Positions 26,142 to 34,949 are shown, counted from the stretch's first letter. The stretch: 64,000 bases of DNA from Streptomyces sp. NBC_01481 (GCF_026339995.1 NZ_JAPEPT010000001.1:124001-188000), one strand, 5' to 3'. The notes: generated from the sequence alone by a model not told the origin. Numbers and translations are program-made.

Positions 26142-26846
26142 ATGGGCGTGCGGCTCATGGTGCTCGATGATCACCGACTGCTCGCCGAGGCGCTCGCCTC
26201 GGCCCTGAAGCTGCGCGGGCACCGGGTGCTCGCGGCGGCGGCCCCCGCGGCCGGCGCGGCCGACCTGGTGGTCAGCAGGGCGCCCGAGGTGTGCCTGCTG
26301 GGCACCGCGACCCCCGCGGAACCGGGTGCCTTCGACCCCATCGTCAAGATCAAGCGGGAACGCCCGCAGGTGGCCGTGGTGGTCCTCGGCCCGGTGCCCA
26401 GCCCGCGCGGGATCGCCGCGGCCTTCGCGGCCGGCGCCTCCGGTTACGTACGCCACGACGAGCGCATCGAGGGTGTCGAACGCGCCATGGTCAAGGCCCG
26501 GGCGGGCGAGGCGGTGGTGGCTCCGCAGCTGCTGCAGGGCGCGTTCGCCGAACTGCTCAACCCGGCCGCCCAGCCGGACGACGAGGGGCAGCGGCTGCTC
26601 CAGCTGCTCACCCCGCGCGAGGTCGAGGTGCTGGTGCGGGTCACGGAGGGCGAGGACACCCGGCTGATCGCGGCGGGCATGGGGATCGCGCCGAGCACGG
26701 CTCGTACGCACGTACAGCGGGTGCTGATGAAACTCGGGGTCGGCTCCCGCCTGGAGGCGGCGGCCCTGGCCGCCCGCACCGGGCTCCTCGACCGGGCGGC
26801 GATCTTCTCGCCGCCGTCGCCCGGACCGGGCGCGGATCACAGCTGA
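26142..26846 (+). CDS. LuxR-type regulator with degenerate receiver domain
   Basis: A 234-residue protein laid out like a NarL/LuxR response regulator. The receiver opens with a conserved acidic pair (LMVLDDHRLLAEAL). The strand that should end in the phosphoacceptor Asp reads PEVCLLGTATPAEPG, so the key Asp is missing. The C-terminal helix-turn-helix is intact: LTPREVEVLVRVTEGEDTRL, then APSTARTHVQRVLMKLGVGS. It is therefore likely controlled by something other than phosphorylation, or acts constitutively. It lies just upstream of galTEK on the same strand, and a similar regulator lies downstream. The ATG at 26142 is preferred over earlier in-frame starts by homology of the receiver start. 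Confidence 0.88.
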   Translation: MGVRLMVLDDHRLLAEALASALKLRGHRVLAAAAPAAGAADLVVSRAPEVCLLGTATPAEPGAFDPIVKIKRERPQVAVVVLGPVPSPRGIAAAFAAGASGYVRHDERIEGVERAMVKARAGEAVVAPQLLQGAFAELLNPAAQPDDEGQRLLQLLTPREVEVLVRVTEGEDTRLIAAGMGIAPSTARTHVQRVLMKLGVGSRLEAAALAARTGLLDRAAIFSPPSPGPGADHS

Positions 26847-26959
26847 CCCGGCCACGCCACCGCGGGCGCAGCTGCGCCCGCTGACGGTGCCCCGCTCTCT
26901 GTGCGGCCGCGCTGCGTCCACCCGTAGCTGTCATCCGAAACGTGTCGACACATCTGCGT

Positions 26960-27022
26960 GCAAGCGCTCTCTTACGCCTGACCACCCATTGACGCGGCCT
27001 GTTGGCTTGTGATTTGTTATGT
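26960..27022 (+). promoter_or_regulatory. Candidate gal promoter and operator region
   Basis: The 211-base gap before galT is less GC-rich near its 3' end. GCAAGCGCTCTC at 26960 resembles half of a LacI-family operator (AAGCGCTT core). A TTGACG at 26989 could be a -35 element, with an AT-rich TTTGTTATGTT about 19 bases later in the -10 zone. The galactose operon of Streptomyces is known to be induced by galactose from a promoter directly upstream of galT. Exact elements here are a guess from position and composition. Confidence 0.4.
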
Positions 27023-27057
27023 TCGTTTCTGTGTGTTGGGAGGCTGAGGGAGCCCAG

Positions 27058-28101
27058 GTGAAGAAGACGTCGACCCGGCTCGCCGACGGTCGTGAGCTGC
27101 TCTACTACGACTCCCGCGACGACGCCGTACGCGATGCCGTCGACCGGCGGCCGCTCGATCCCATCTCCACCACCTCAGAGATCCGCCACGACCCGCTCCT
27201 CGGCGACTGTGTCGCCATCGCCTCGCACCGCCAGGCCCGCACCTACCACCCGCCGGCCGACGAATGCCCCCTCTGTCCGTCCCGGGACGGCCGCCTCAGT
27301 GAGATCCCCGCCGCCGACTACGACGTCGCCGTCTTCGAGAACCGCTTTCCGTCCCTGGCCGGTGACTCCGGCCGCTGCGAGGTCGTCTGCTTCACCTCCG
27401 ACCACGACGCCTCCTTCGCCGACCTCAGCGAGGCGCAGGCCGCCCTGGTCCTCGACGCCTGGACCGACCGCACCGCCGACCTGGCCGAACTCCCGCAGGT
27501 GGAGCAGGTCTTCTGCTTCGAGAACCGGGGTGCGGAGATCGGCGTCACGCTGGGGCATCCGCACGGGCAGATCTACGCGTACCCCTTTGTGACGCCCCGG
27601 ACCTCGCTCATGCTGCGCTCGGCCGCCGAGCACCGGGCCAGAACCGGGCGCAATCTCTTCGACGAGGTCGTGGAGCGGGAGCGCGCGCAGGGCGTACGGG
27701 TGGTGCTGGAGGGCGGGCACTGGGTCGCCTTCGTGCCGTACGCGGCGCACTGGCCGTACGAGGTGCATCTCTACCCGCGCCGGCGGGTCCCGGACCTGCG
27801 GGCGCTGGACGAGGCGGCGCGCACAGAGTTCCCACAGGTCTATCTGGAACTGTTGAGGCGGTTCGACCGGATCTTCGGGGAGGCCGAACCGCCGACGCCG
27901 TACATCGCGGCCTGGCACCAGGCGCCCTTCCGCGACGTCAACCGGAGTGATTTCGGGCTGCATCTTGAGCTTTTCACCATCCGCCGCACTTCCGGCAAGC
28001 TGAAGTTCCTCGCGGGTTCCGAGTCCGGTATGAGCGTGTTCATCAACGATGTGCCGCCGGAGACCGCGGCCGAGCGACTGCGAGAGGTAGCGAGCGCGTG
28101 A
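27058..28101 (+). CDS. galT: Galactose-1-phosphate uridylyltransferase
   Basis: GalT swaps UMP between UDP-glucose and galactose-1-phosphate, the second step of the Leloir pathway. The 347-residue product shows the zinc-binding CPLCPS, the conserved [12 protein letters not shown], and the nucleophile region [12 protein letters not shown], in which the second His of the HPH is uridylylated. The C-terminal half has [12 protein letters not shown] and [12 protein letters not shown] at 27058 with AGGGAG five bases upstream is chosen. An ATG 39 bases earlier is in frame, but its added residues do not resemble the family. It heads the galT-galE-galK operon; its stop overlaps the galE start. Confidence 0.95.
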   Translation: MKKTSTRLADGRELLYYDSRDDAVRDAVDRRPLDPISTTSEIRHDPLLGDCVAIASHRQARTYHPPADECPLCPSRDGRLSEIPAADYDVAVFENRFPSLAGDSGRCEVVCFTSDHDASFADLSEAQAALVLDAWTDRTADLAELPQVEQVFCFENRGAEIGVTLGHPHGQIYAYPFVTPRTSLMLRSAAEHRARTGRNLFDEVVERERAQGVRVVLEGGHWVAFVPYAAHWPYEVHLYPRRRVPDLRALDEAARTEFPQVYLELLRRFDRIFGEAEPPTPYIAAWHQAPFRDVNRSDFGLHLELFTIRRTSGKLKFLAGSESGMSVFINDVPPETAAERLREVASA

Positions 28102-29102
28102 GCAAGTCTGTATCTACCCGGGGGGCGACCCCCGGACCCCCGAAATGCCTGGTCACAGGCGGTGCGGGGTATGTCGGCAGCGTGGTGGCGCAGCACCTGC
28201 TGGAGGCGGGGCACGAGGTCACCGTTCTCGACAACCTCTCCACCGGCTTCCGCGAGGGCGTCCCCGCGGGCGCGGACTTCGTCGAGGGCGACATCCGCGA
28301 TGCCGCCAGGTGGCTGGACTCTTCCTACGACGCGGTGCTGCACTTCGCGGCCTGCTCGCAGGTCGGCGAGTCCGTGATCAAGCCCGAGAAGTACTGGGCG
28401 AACAACGTCGGCGGGACGATGGAACTGCTCGCGGCGATGCGGTCCGCAGGAGTGCGCAAGCTGGTCTTCTCCTCCACCGCGGCGACGTACGGCGAACCCG
28501 TGTCCACGCCCATCACGGAGACCGACCCGACGGCCCCCACCAGCCCGTACGGCGCGTCCAAGCTGGCCGTCGACCACATGATCACGGGCGAGGCGGTGGC
28601 GCACGGCCTCGCTGCGGTGTCGCTGAGGTACTTCAACGTGGCAGGCGCGTACGGCAGTTACGGTGAGCGCCACGACCCAGAGTCGCACCTGATCCCGCTC
28701 GTACTCCAGGTCGCGCTCGGAAAGCGGCAGTCGATCTCCGTCTTCGGGGACGACTACCCGACGCCGGACGGCACGTGCGTACGCGACTACATCCATGTCG
28801 CCGACCTCGCCGACGCGCATCTGCTCGCCCTGGACGCGGCGAAGTCCGGCGAGCACCTGATCTGCAACCTCGGCAACGGCAACGGCTTCTCGGTCCGCGA
28901 GGTCATCGAGACCGTACGGAAGGTCACCGGGCATCCCGTCCCGGAGGTCGTGGCGGCGCGCCGCGGCGGCGACCCGGCGGTGCTCGTCGCCTCCGCGGCC
29001 ACCGCGCAGGAACGCCTGGGCTGGCAGCCGAGCCGTGCGGATCTGGCGGGAATCGTGTCGGACGCCTGGGACTTCGCCCGGGGGAGGGCCGGCGGGTCAT
29101 GA
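28098..29102 (+). CDS. galE: UDP-glucose 4-epimerase
   Basis: GalE interconverts UDP-galactose and UDP-glucose with bound NAD in the Leloir pathway. The 334-residue Rossmann protein has the NAD motif [29 protein letters not shown], the catalytic STAATYG (Ser-Thr) and the YGASK Tyr-Lys pair, and the [10 protein letters not shown] segment. The first 15 residues ([15 protein letters not shown]) are an unusual extension before the Rossmann strand. The GTG at 28098 overlaps the galT stop, and the stop overlaps the galK ATG, so all three are coupled. Confidence 0.96.
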   Translation: MSKSVSTRGATPGPPKCLVTGGAGYVGSVVAQHLLEAGHEVTVLDNLSTGFREGVPAGADFVEGDIRDAARWLDSSYDAVLHFAACSQVGESVIKPEKYWANNVGGTMELLAAMRSAGVRKLVFSSTAATYGEPVSTPITETDPTAPTSPYGASKLAVDHMITGEAVAHGLAAVSLRYFNVAGAYGSYGERHDPESHLIPLVLQVALGKRQSISVFGDDYPTPDGTCVRDYIHVADLADAHLLALDAAKSGEHLICNLGNGNGFSVREVIETVRKVTGHPVPEVVAARRGGDPAVLVASAATAQERLGWQPSRADLAGIVSDAWDFARGRAGGS

Positions 29103-30205
29103 GCGACGGTGTGTGGGCGGCGCCCGGACGGGTGAATCTGATCGGTGAACACACCGATTACAACGAGGGTTTCGTGATGCCCTTCGCGCTGCCCCACACC
29201 ACCGTCGCGACGGTTTCGCGACGCGACGACGGGGTGCTGCGGCTGCACTCGGCGGACGCCAGGGGCGACGCGGTGGAACTGCGCGTCGACGACCTGGCGC
29301 CCGGGCGCGGCCCGGGCAGCTGGACCGACTACCCGGCAGGCGTGGTCTGGGCGCTGCGGGACGCGGGCCACGCGGTGGGCGGTGCGGACATCCACTACGA
29401 GTCGACGGTCCCGACCGGCGCGGGCCTGTCCTCGTCGGCGGCGCTGGAGGTCGTCACGGCGCTGGCCCTGAACGACCTGTACGAACTGGGCCTGGAGCGG
29501 TGGCACACGGCCCGGCTGTGCCGGCGCGCCGAGAACGTCTACGTCGGCGCGCCCACCGGAATCATGGACCAGACGGCCTCGGCCTGCTGCACCGCGGGCC
29601 ACGCCCTGCACCTGGACACCCGGGACCTCTCGCAGCGCCAGATCCCCCTCGACCTGGCGGCGCTCGGCCTCGAACTCCTGGTGGTCGACACCCGCGTGAA
29701 GCACGCCCACAGCGAGGGCGAGTACGGCAAGCGCCGCGCGGGCTGCGAATCGGCCGCGGCGGCACTCGGTGTCCCCGCGCTGCGGGACGTCCCATACGCC
29801 GGTCTGGAGAGGGCACTGGCCCGGCTGGAGAACCCCGAAGTACGCCCCCTGGTACGGCACATCGTGACCGAGAACCGCCGGGTCGAGCGGGTGATCGCGC
29901 TCCTGGAGTCCGGCGAGGTCCGCGCGATCGGCCCGGTTCTCACCGAGGGCCATGTCTCACTGCGCGACGACTTCCGCGTCTCCTGCCCGGAGCTGGACCT
30001 GGTGGTCGACACGGCCCTGGCGTCGGGCGCGCTGGGGGCGCGGATGACGGGGGGCGGCTTCGGGGGGTCGGCGATCGTCCTCACGGAGACGTCGATGTCG
30101 GCGACAGTGCGCACGTCGCTCCTGGAGTCCTTCGCGACGAAGGGCCGCACGGAGCCGCGGATCTTCACGGCGATCCCGTCCCCGGGCGCGACGCGCGTGT
30201 CCTGA
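29099..30205 (+). CDS. galK: Galactokinase
   Basis: GalK phosphorylates galactose to galactose-1-phosphate. The 368-residue GHMP kinase begins with the galactokinase signature [19 protein letters not shown]. The ATP-binding loop is [17 protein letters not shown], and MDQTASACC is the catalytic Asp region. The third motif is [16 protein letters not shown]. The ATG at 29099 overlaps the galE stop. The unit ends with a small hairpin at 30234 and then a 320-base spacer before a LuxR-type regulator. Confidence 0.96.
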   Translation: MSDGVWAAPGRVNLIGEHTDYNEGFVMPFALPHTTVATVSRRDDGVLRLHSADARGDAVELRVDDLAPGRGPGSWTDYPAGVVWALRDAGHAVGGADIHYESTVPTGAGLSSSAALEVVTALALNDLYELGLERWHTARLCRRAENVYVGAPTGIMDQTASACCTAGHALHLDTRDLSQRQIPLDLAALGLELLVVDTRVKHAHSEGEYGKRRAGCESAAAALGVPALRDVPYAGLERALARLENPEVRPLVRHIVTENRRVERVIALLESGEVRAIGPVLTEGHVSLRDDFRVSCPELDLVVDTALASGALGARMTGGGFGGSAIVLTETSMSATVRTSLLESFATKGRTEPRIFTAIPSPGATRVS

Positions 30206-30573
30206 GCGGGACGTGCCGCGCCGGACGGGCCGGATATGCGGTTCTGCCGCATATGTCACAGCCGGGATGGGGCTGGGGAGCGACCCCGCCTGCGCCGATC
30301 TTTGTCGACTTCTGTCTCAATACGAAACACGAGGCACACCCTGAACAGCCTGGCCAATCAGTTCTGTAAATAGCCTTCCGCTCCGGCCACCCAGCCGTAC
30401 GCTGATGCTCAGCACCGGTGGGGGCCGGTGTTGATCAGGGGGCGAGACAGTCGGGTACGACGCCCGGGGCGGGGTATCAGTCACAGCACGGCGGCGGCCG
30501 AGCGACCGCTGTAGTACCCCATTCTCCGGGCGCCGTACCCGCGCCGGTCCGTCCTCCGACACTGGGGGTGTCT
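30206..30573. other. Spacer between galK and LuxR-type gene
   Basis: This 368-base stretch has no convincing gene. A hairpin ATATGCGG-N5-CCGCATAT at 30234-30254 may end the gal transcript. The stretch from 30300 to 30410 is less GC-rich than its surroundings and could carry the promoter of the downstream regulator. No recognisable riboswitch or repeat array is present. Confidence 0.5.
30234..30254 (+). terminator. Small hairpin after galK
   Basis: Perfect eight-base-pair stem (ATATGCGG/CCGCATAT) with a five-base loop, 29 bases after the galK stop. It has no U-tract, as is usual in Streptomyces. Confidence 0.45.
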
Positions 30574-31350
30574 GTGGTTCGTATCCGGGTCCTGGTGGTG
30601 GACGACCACCGCATCTTCGCCGAGTCGCTCGCTGCCGCGCTCGCCGCCGAGCCCGACGTCGATGTCGCCGCGGCCGGCAGCGGTCCGGCCGCGCTGCGGT
30701 GTCTGGAGCGTGCGGCCGTCGAGGGGCGCAGATTCGATGTCATGCTCGTCGACGCCGACCTCGGTACCCAGCCGGTGCCCGGCGCCCGCGCCGTGGTCGC
30801 CCGTGCCGTGCCGGACAACGGCGAGGAGAGCCTCGTCGACGGCATCTCCCTGGTCGCCGGCGTCCGTTCAGGCCAGCCCGCGGTCCGTACCGTCGTGCTC
30901 GCCGAGAAGGACGACCCGCGCCGTGCCGCCCTCGCGCTCCAGGCCGGTGCCTCCGGCTGGGTCGCCAAGGACTGTTCGCTGCAGCGCCTGCTCGCGGTGA
31001 TACGGGGCGTGCTGCGGGACGAGACGCATCTGCCGCCCGCCCTGCTCACGGGCGTACTGCGGGAGTTGACCGCGGCCCGCAAGCACCGCACCGAGAGCGA
31101 ACGGCTCGTGGAGTCGCTGACCCCGCGCGAGCGGGAGGTACTGCGCTGTATGGTCGCGGGCCTGGGGCGCAAGGCCGTCGCCGAGCGCCTGTTTCTGTCT
31201 CCGCACACCGTCCGCACGCATATGCAGAACGTTTTGGGGAAGCTGGGCGTCCATTCCACCCTCGCCGCGGTCGCTCTCGCGCGCCGCGCAGGTGTCGGCC
31301 CGGTCGACCTAGCCGGGGACGTTGTCGAACGGGGCGGTCAACTGGCGTAG
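30574..31350 (+). CDS. LuxR-type response regulator with enlarged receiver
   Basis: A 258-residue regulator. The receiver has the acidic pair in VLVVDDHRIFAESLAAALAA and keeps the phosphoacceptor in FDVMLVDADL. After it comes an extra stretch of about 25-30 residues (from GTQPVPGARAVVARAVPDNG) before TVVLAEKDD. The lysine region reads GASGWVAKDCSL. The C-terminal LuxR HTH is canonical: LTPREREVLRCMVAGLGRKA, then LSPHTVRTHMQNVLGKLGVH. It starts with GTG at 30574, five bases past a GGGGG run. The C-terminus converges on and overlaps the marR gene by 42 bases. It resembles the regulator at 26142 in layout, the pair bracketing the gal operon; no cognate kinase is adjacent. Confidence 0.9.
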   Translation: MVRIRVLVVDDHRIFAESLAAALAAEPDVDVAAAGSGPAALRCLERAAVEGRRFDVMLVDADLGTQPVPGARAVVARAVPDNGEESLVDGISLVAGVRSGQPAVRTVVLAEKDDPRRAALALQAGASGWVAKDCSLQRLLAVIRGVLRDETHLPPALLTGVLRELTAARKHRTESERLVESLTPREREVLRCMVAGLGRKAVAERLFLSPHTVRTHMQNVLGKLGVHSTLAAVALARRAGVGPVDLAGDVVERGGQLA

Positions 31351-31806
31351 CAACGCAGCCAGTTCGCCCCGCTGTGCCCGCGACAGTTCGGCGAGGATCG
31401 CGCGCTCCTGCGCGAGCAGCCCTGCCAGTGCCTGGTCCGCGCGGTCCCGCCCCTCGGGGGTGAGGCGCACCAGTACCCCCCGCCGGTCACTGGGGTCCGG
31501 CAGTCGCTCCACCAGGTCCTTCTTGGCGAGCCGGTCGATACGATTGGTCATCGTGCCGGAGGTGACCAGGGTCTGGGTCAGCAGCTGGCCGGGCGAGAGC
31601 TGATACGGAGCCCCCGCGCGCCGCAGCGAGGTGAGCACGTCGAACTCCCACGGCTCCAGATTGTGCTCGGAGAAGGCGAGCCTGCGGGCCCGGTCGAGAT
31701 GGCGGGCGAGCCGGGAGACGCGGCTGAGCACCTCGAGCGGCTCCACGTCGAGGTCGGGGCGCTCACGGCGCCATGCTGCGACCAGTCGATCGACCTCGTC
31801 CTCCAT
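31309..31806 (-). CDS. MarR-family transcriptional regulator
   Basis: A 165-residue winged-helix dimeric repressor. Typical MarR segments are LEPWEFDVLTSLRRAGAPYQ, LSPGQLLTQTLVTSGTMTNR (recognition helix) and the wing DPSDRRGVLVRLTPEGRD. MarR proteins usually repress a divergent gene and release DNA on ligand or oxidant binding. Here a perfect TCTTGACGTCAAGA palindrome lies in the spacer upstream, between it and the methyltransferase gene, so it probably controls both. Its 3' end overlaps the convergent LuxR-type gene by 42 bases. Confidence 0.92.
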   Translation of the reverse strand: MEDEVDRLVAAWRRERPDLDVEPLEVLSRVSRLARHLDRARRLAFSEHNLEPWEFDVLTSLRRAGAPYQLSPGQLLTQTLVTSGTMTNRIDRLAKKDLVERLPDPSDRRGVLVRLTPEGRDRADQALAGLLAQERAILAELSRAQRGELAALLRQLTAPFDNVPG

Positions 31807-31841
31807 GTCGATCAGTGTAGAGGGTCTGTCGATGTGAAGTC

Positions 31842-31855
31842 TCTTGACGTCAAGA
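31842..31855. promoter_or_regulatory. MarR-type operator palindrome
   Basis: TCTTGACGTCAAGA is a perfect 14-base palindrome in an AT-richer patch, 36 bases upstream of marR and about 84 bases upstream of the divergent methyltransferase. The TTGACGTCAA core matches the style of known MarR operators. It likely autoregulates marR and controls the tam/VOC pair. Confidence 0.7.
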
Positions 31856-31938
31856 TATATTAGGGCTCAACCTTGGGCATGGTCGGGCCGGAACCTCGTT
31901 CCGCTTCGGCACACCGTTCCACTCAAGGGGGCTCGAAC

Positions 31939-32763
31939 ATGCATTCCGGCCAACCAACCTGGGATCCGCATCAGTACCTGCGCCATGCAGGGCACCGGAC
32001 CCGGCCGTTCCTCGACCTGCTCAACCGAATACCGCAGCTGCCGGACCGCGGCCGGCCCGCCCGTATCGCGGACATCGGCTGCGGCCCCGGCAATGTCACC
32101 GCACTGCTCGCCGACCGCTGGCCCGACGCCCACATCACCGGCTTCGACCTCTCTCCCGAGATGCTCGCGATCGCGGAGAAGGAGCACGCGGGCACCACGG
32201 CCGGCGGCGGCTGGCTCGACTTCAGGCCCGCCGACGCCGCGCACTGGACACCCGAGGCGCCGTACGACCTGATCGTCTCCAACGCCGCACTGCAATGGGT
32301 GCCCAACCATCCCGAGTCCTTTCCCCTCTGGGTCGACGGCCTCAACCCAGGTGGCACCCTCGCCTTCCAGGTACCCGGCAACTTCACCTCCCCCAGCCAC
32401 GCCCTGCTCGCCGAACTCTGCGGCACCCCGCAGTGGCGCGAGCGCCTGGGCGACCACGGCCGCCGCTACGTGCACATCCTGGAACCGGCCGACTACCTCG
32501 AACGCCTGGTGAATCTCGGCTGCGAGACGGACACCTGGGAAACCACCTATCTCCAGCTGCTCACGGGGGAGGACCCGGTCCTCGACTGGGTCAAGGGCAC
32601 GGCCCTGCGCCCGGTCCTGACCCAACTCGCGGACGATCCCGACGCGGAGCACGAATTCCTCGGCCAGTACCGCGACCTGCTCCGCAAGGCCTACCCGCCG
32701 GGCCCGCACGGCACCGTGTTCCCGTTCCGCCGCGTCTTCGCCGTCGCACGAAAGGGGTCGTGA
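31939..32763 (+). CDS. tam: Trans-aconitate 2-methyltransferase-like SAM methyltransferase
   Basis: A 274-residue class I methyltransferase. The Tam family methylates trans-aconitate, an inhibitor of aconitase, to detoxify it. Visible features are WDPHQYLRHAGHRTRPFLDL near the start, SAM motif I ADIGCGPGNVTALLADRWP, the acidic GFDLSPEMLAIA, and motif IV YDLIVSNAALQWVPNHPE. Tam-like C-terminal helices follow. The ATG at 31939 and TGATG overlap with the next gene indicate a two-gene operon, divergent from marR across a palindromic operator. The substrate is inferred from family, so another small acid is possible. Confidence 0.88.
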   Translation: MHSGQPTWDPHQYLRHAGHRTRPFLDLLNRIPQLPDRGRPARIADIGCGPGNVTALLADRWPDAHITGFDLSPEMLAIAEKEHAGTTAGGGWLDFRPADAAHWTPEAPYDLIVSNAALQWVPNHPESFPLWVDGLNPGGTLAFQVPGNFTSPSHALLAELCGTPQWRERLGDHGRRYVHILEPADYLERLVNLGCETDTWETTYLQLLTGEDPVLDWVKGTALRPVLTQLADDPDAEHEFLGQYRDLLRKAYPPGPHGTVFPFRRVFAVARKGS

Positions 32764-33191
32764 TGCTGGTCTGCATTGACCATGTCCAGCTCGCCGCGCC
32801 CCCGGGGGCGGAGGACGCCCTGCGCGCGTACTGCACCGATGTGCTCGGCATGACGGAGATCCCCAAGCCGCCGGTCCTTGCAGCCCGTGGGGGCGTCTGG
32901 TTCCTGGGGGCACCTCCCACGCCGAAGGCTGTGGGGGAAGGAACCGTCCAGCTCCACCTGGGCATCGAGGCCGCCCCCGCCGGAGGCGGAGAGTGTCACT
33001 TCCGGCCGGCCAAGAAGGCGCACCCCGGCCTGCGGGTCACCCGGATCGAGGCATATGCGGCGCGGCTGGAGGAGCGCGGCGCGATGGTGGTCTGGGACGA
33101 CAACCTCCACGGCCACCGTCGCTTCTACTCCGAGGACCCGGTCGGCAACCGGCCGGAGTTCCTGGAGCCGACGGGGACGGGGGCCCTCTGA
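32763..33191 (+). CDS. VOC (glyoxalase/bleomycin-resistance) family protein
   Basis: A 142-residue VOC-fold protein: CIDHVQLAAPPGAEDALRAY at the N-terminus and YSEDPVGNRPEFLEP near the C-terminus carry the two halves of a metal-binding beta-alpha-beta module. The family includes glyoxalases, dioxygenases and antibiotic-binding proteins; which applies is unclear. Its ATG overlaps the tam stop (TGATG), so it probably acts with the methyltransferase. Unusually, the strand normally reading like WF-RGGG-VQLHLG is interrupted by about ten residues (GAPPTPKAVGE). This extra run is encoded by a sequence matching a common Streptomyces intergenic hairpin. Confidence 0.85.
   Translation: MLVCIDHVQLAAPPGAEDALRAYCTDVLGMTEIPKPPVLAARGGVWFLGAPPTPKAVGEGTVQLHLGIEAAPAGGGECHFRPAKKAHPGLRVTRIEAYAARLEERGAMVVWDDNLHGHRRFYSEDPVGNRPEFLEPTGTGAL
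32904..32940. repeat. Intergenic-type hairpin inserted inside VOC gene
   Basis: The stretch CTGGGGGCACCTCCCA followed by CGCCGAAGGCTGTGGGGGAA has the form of the abundant Streptomyces GGGGG/CCCCC spacer hairpins. It lies in-frame within a coding region. Similar G5/C5 units occur in the 16.8-16.95 kb spacer. Confidence 0.6.
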
Positions 33192-33282
33192 ATGCGCGGG
33201 AGCGCCCCGCCCACCGGCGATCCGGCGTGACGGGGCGCTCTGCGTACGGGATCCGGGGCCATCGGATACGCCGTGAGCCCGG

Positions 33283-33972
33283 TCAGCTCTTGCGGTGCCC
33301 TATCAGCCGCGGCTTCTGCTCCAGACCGTCCAGTCCGTGCCACGCCAGATTCACCAGATGCGCCGCGACCTCGGCCTTCTTGGGGCGGCGGGCGTCCACC
33401 CACCACTGGCCCGTCAGCGCGACCATGCCGACCAGCGCCTGGGCGTACAGCGGAGCCAGCTTCGGATCGAAGCCGCGCGCCTTGAACTCCAGGCCGAGGA
33501 TGTCCTCGACCTGGGTCGCGATATCACTGATCAGCGAGGCGAACGTGCCCGTCGACTGGGCCACGGGCGAATCACGGACGAGGATGCGGAAACCGTCCGT
33601 ATACATCTCGATGTAGTCGAGCAGCGCGAACGCCGCCTGTTCGAGCAGCTCCCGCGGATGCCCCGCGGTCAGCGCTCCGGTCACCATGTCGAGCAGCTGG
33701 CGCATCTCGCGGTCGACCACGACGGCGTACAGCCCCTCCTTGCCGCCGAAGTGCTCGTACACCACCGGCTTGGAGACACCCGCCTTCGCGGCGATCTCCT
33801 CGACCGATGTGCCCTCGAAGCCCTTCTCGGCGAACAAGGTGCGGCCGATGTCCAGCAGCTGCTCCCGGCGCTCCGCCCCGGTCATCCGGACCCGACGGGC
33901 CCGCCGGCTTCCGGAGGGCCGCTTCTTGTCCGTACCGCTGCTACTGCCGTCGATCGCCACGTCGTCAATCAT
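33283..33972 (-). CDS. TetR-family transcriptional regulator
   Basis: A 229-residue repressor with a basic, Ser-rich 30-residue lead. The TetR helix-turn-helix follows: RREQLLDIGRTLFAEKGFEG, then VEEIAAKAGVSKPVVYEHFG. The C-terminal ligand-binding helices follow, with WWVDARRPKKAEVAAHLVNL near the end. Its ATG overlaps the stop of the upstream acyl desaturase gene (ATGA), so it is the second gene of that operon and probably regulates it. This is the organisation of fatty-acid desaturation regulators in actinobacteria. Two tandem TTACG-N3-CCGTA sites upstream of the desaturase are candidate targets. Confidence 0.9.
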   Translation of the reverse strand: MIDDVAIDGSSSGTDKKRPSGSRRARRVRMTGAERREQLLDIGRTLFAEKGFEGTSVEEIAAKAGVSKPVVYEHFGGKEGLYAVVVDREMRQLLDMVTGALTAGHPRELLEQAAFALLDYIEMYTDGFRILVRDSPVAQSTGTFASLISDIATQVEDILGLEFKARGFDPKLAPLYAQALVGMVALTGQWWVDARRPKKAEVAAHLVNLAWHGLDGLEQKPRLIGHRKS

Positions 33973-34949
33973 GCCGGGTCGGCTGCCTCGCTCTGGCGCC
34001 GGGCGTCGATACGGGACGCGCTCGGCCAGCGCACGTCGTACGCCCAGCCCAGCTTTTCGAACCAGCGGATCAGCCGGGCACTGGAGTCGACCTGGCCGCG
34101 CAGCACGCCGTGGCGCGCGCTCGTCGGCTCGGCGTGGTGGAGGTTGTGCCAGGACTCGCCGCAGGACAGCACCGCCAGCCACCAGACATTGCCCGAGCGG
34201 TCTCGGGACTTGAAGGGGCGCTTGCCGACCGCGTGGCAGATCGAGTTGATCGACCAGGTGACGTGGTGCAGCAGCGCGACCCGGACGAGCGAGCCCCAGA
34301 AGAACGCGGTGAAGGCGCCCCACCACGACATCGTCACCAGTCCGCCGACCAGCGGCGGGATCGCGAGCGAGAGGATCGTCCAGTAGATGAAGTCACGGGA
34401 GATCCGGACCAGCGCCGGGTCCTTGATCAGGTCCGGTGCGTACTTGTGCTGCGGAGTGCGCTCCTCGTCGAACATCCAGGCGATGTGTGCCCACCACAGG
34501 CCCCTCATCAGCGCGGGGACACTCTCGCCGAAACGCCAGGGCGAGTGCGGGTCGCCCTCGGCGTCGGAGAACTTGTGGTGCTTGCGGTGGTCGGCCACCC
34601 AGCGCACCAGTGGGCCCTCGACGGCCAGCGAACCCATGACCGCGAGCGCGATCCGCAGCGGGCGCTTCGCCTTGAAGGAGCCGTGGGTGAAATAGCGGTG
34701 GAAGCCGATCGTGATGCCGTGGCAGCCGATGTAGTACATGGCCACGAGCAGGCCGAGATCCAGCCAGCTCACCCCCCATCCCCAGGCCAGCGGCACGGCC
34801 GCGAGCAGGGCGACGAAGGGCACCGTGATGAAGAGCAGCAGGGCGATCTGCTCGATCGACCGCTTGCTGTCCCCGCTGAGCGTGGCATAGGGGAGGTCGG
34901 CCGAGGGGGTCTCGGGGGCGTCGTTCAGCAGATCGGGGCTTGTCGTCAT
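33969..34949 (-). CDS. Acyl-CoA/acyl-lipid desaturase
   Basis: A membrane di-iron desaturase of 326 residues that introduces a double bond into fatty acyl chains. The three histidine clusters are present: HRYFTH at residues 84-88, HRKHH at 121-125 and HNLHH near 267-271. About four hydrophobic segments surround them, arranged as in Delta-9 stearoyl-CoA desaturases (FADS/OLE1 type). The N-terminal 30 residues are polar. It is the first gene of an operon with a TetR repressor. The start ATG at 34949 follows GGGGACCCCC. Confidence 0.93.
   Translation of the reverse strand: MTTSPDLLNDAPETPSADLPYATLSGDSKRSIEQIALLLFITVPFVALLAAVPLAWGWGVSWLDLGLLVAMYYIGCHGITIGFHRYFTHGSFKAKRPLRIALAVMGSLAVEGPLVRWVADHRKHHKFSDAEGDPHSPWRFGESVPALMRGLWWAHIAWMFDEERTPQHKYAPDLIKDPALVRISRDFIYWTILSLAIPPLVGGLVTMSWWGAFTAFFWGSLVRVALLHHVTWSINSICHAVGKRPFKSRDRSGNVWWLAVLSCGESWHNLHHAEPTSARHGVLRGQVDSSARLIRWFEKLGWAYDVRWPSASRIDARRQSEAADPA

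Noticed and set aside
26142..26846. Calling this gene the direct regulator of the gal operon
   Set aside because: Proximity alone; the gal promoter region shows a LacI-like half-site instead of a LuxR-type dyad, so the link is unproven.
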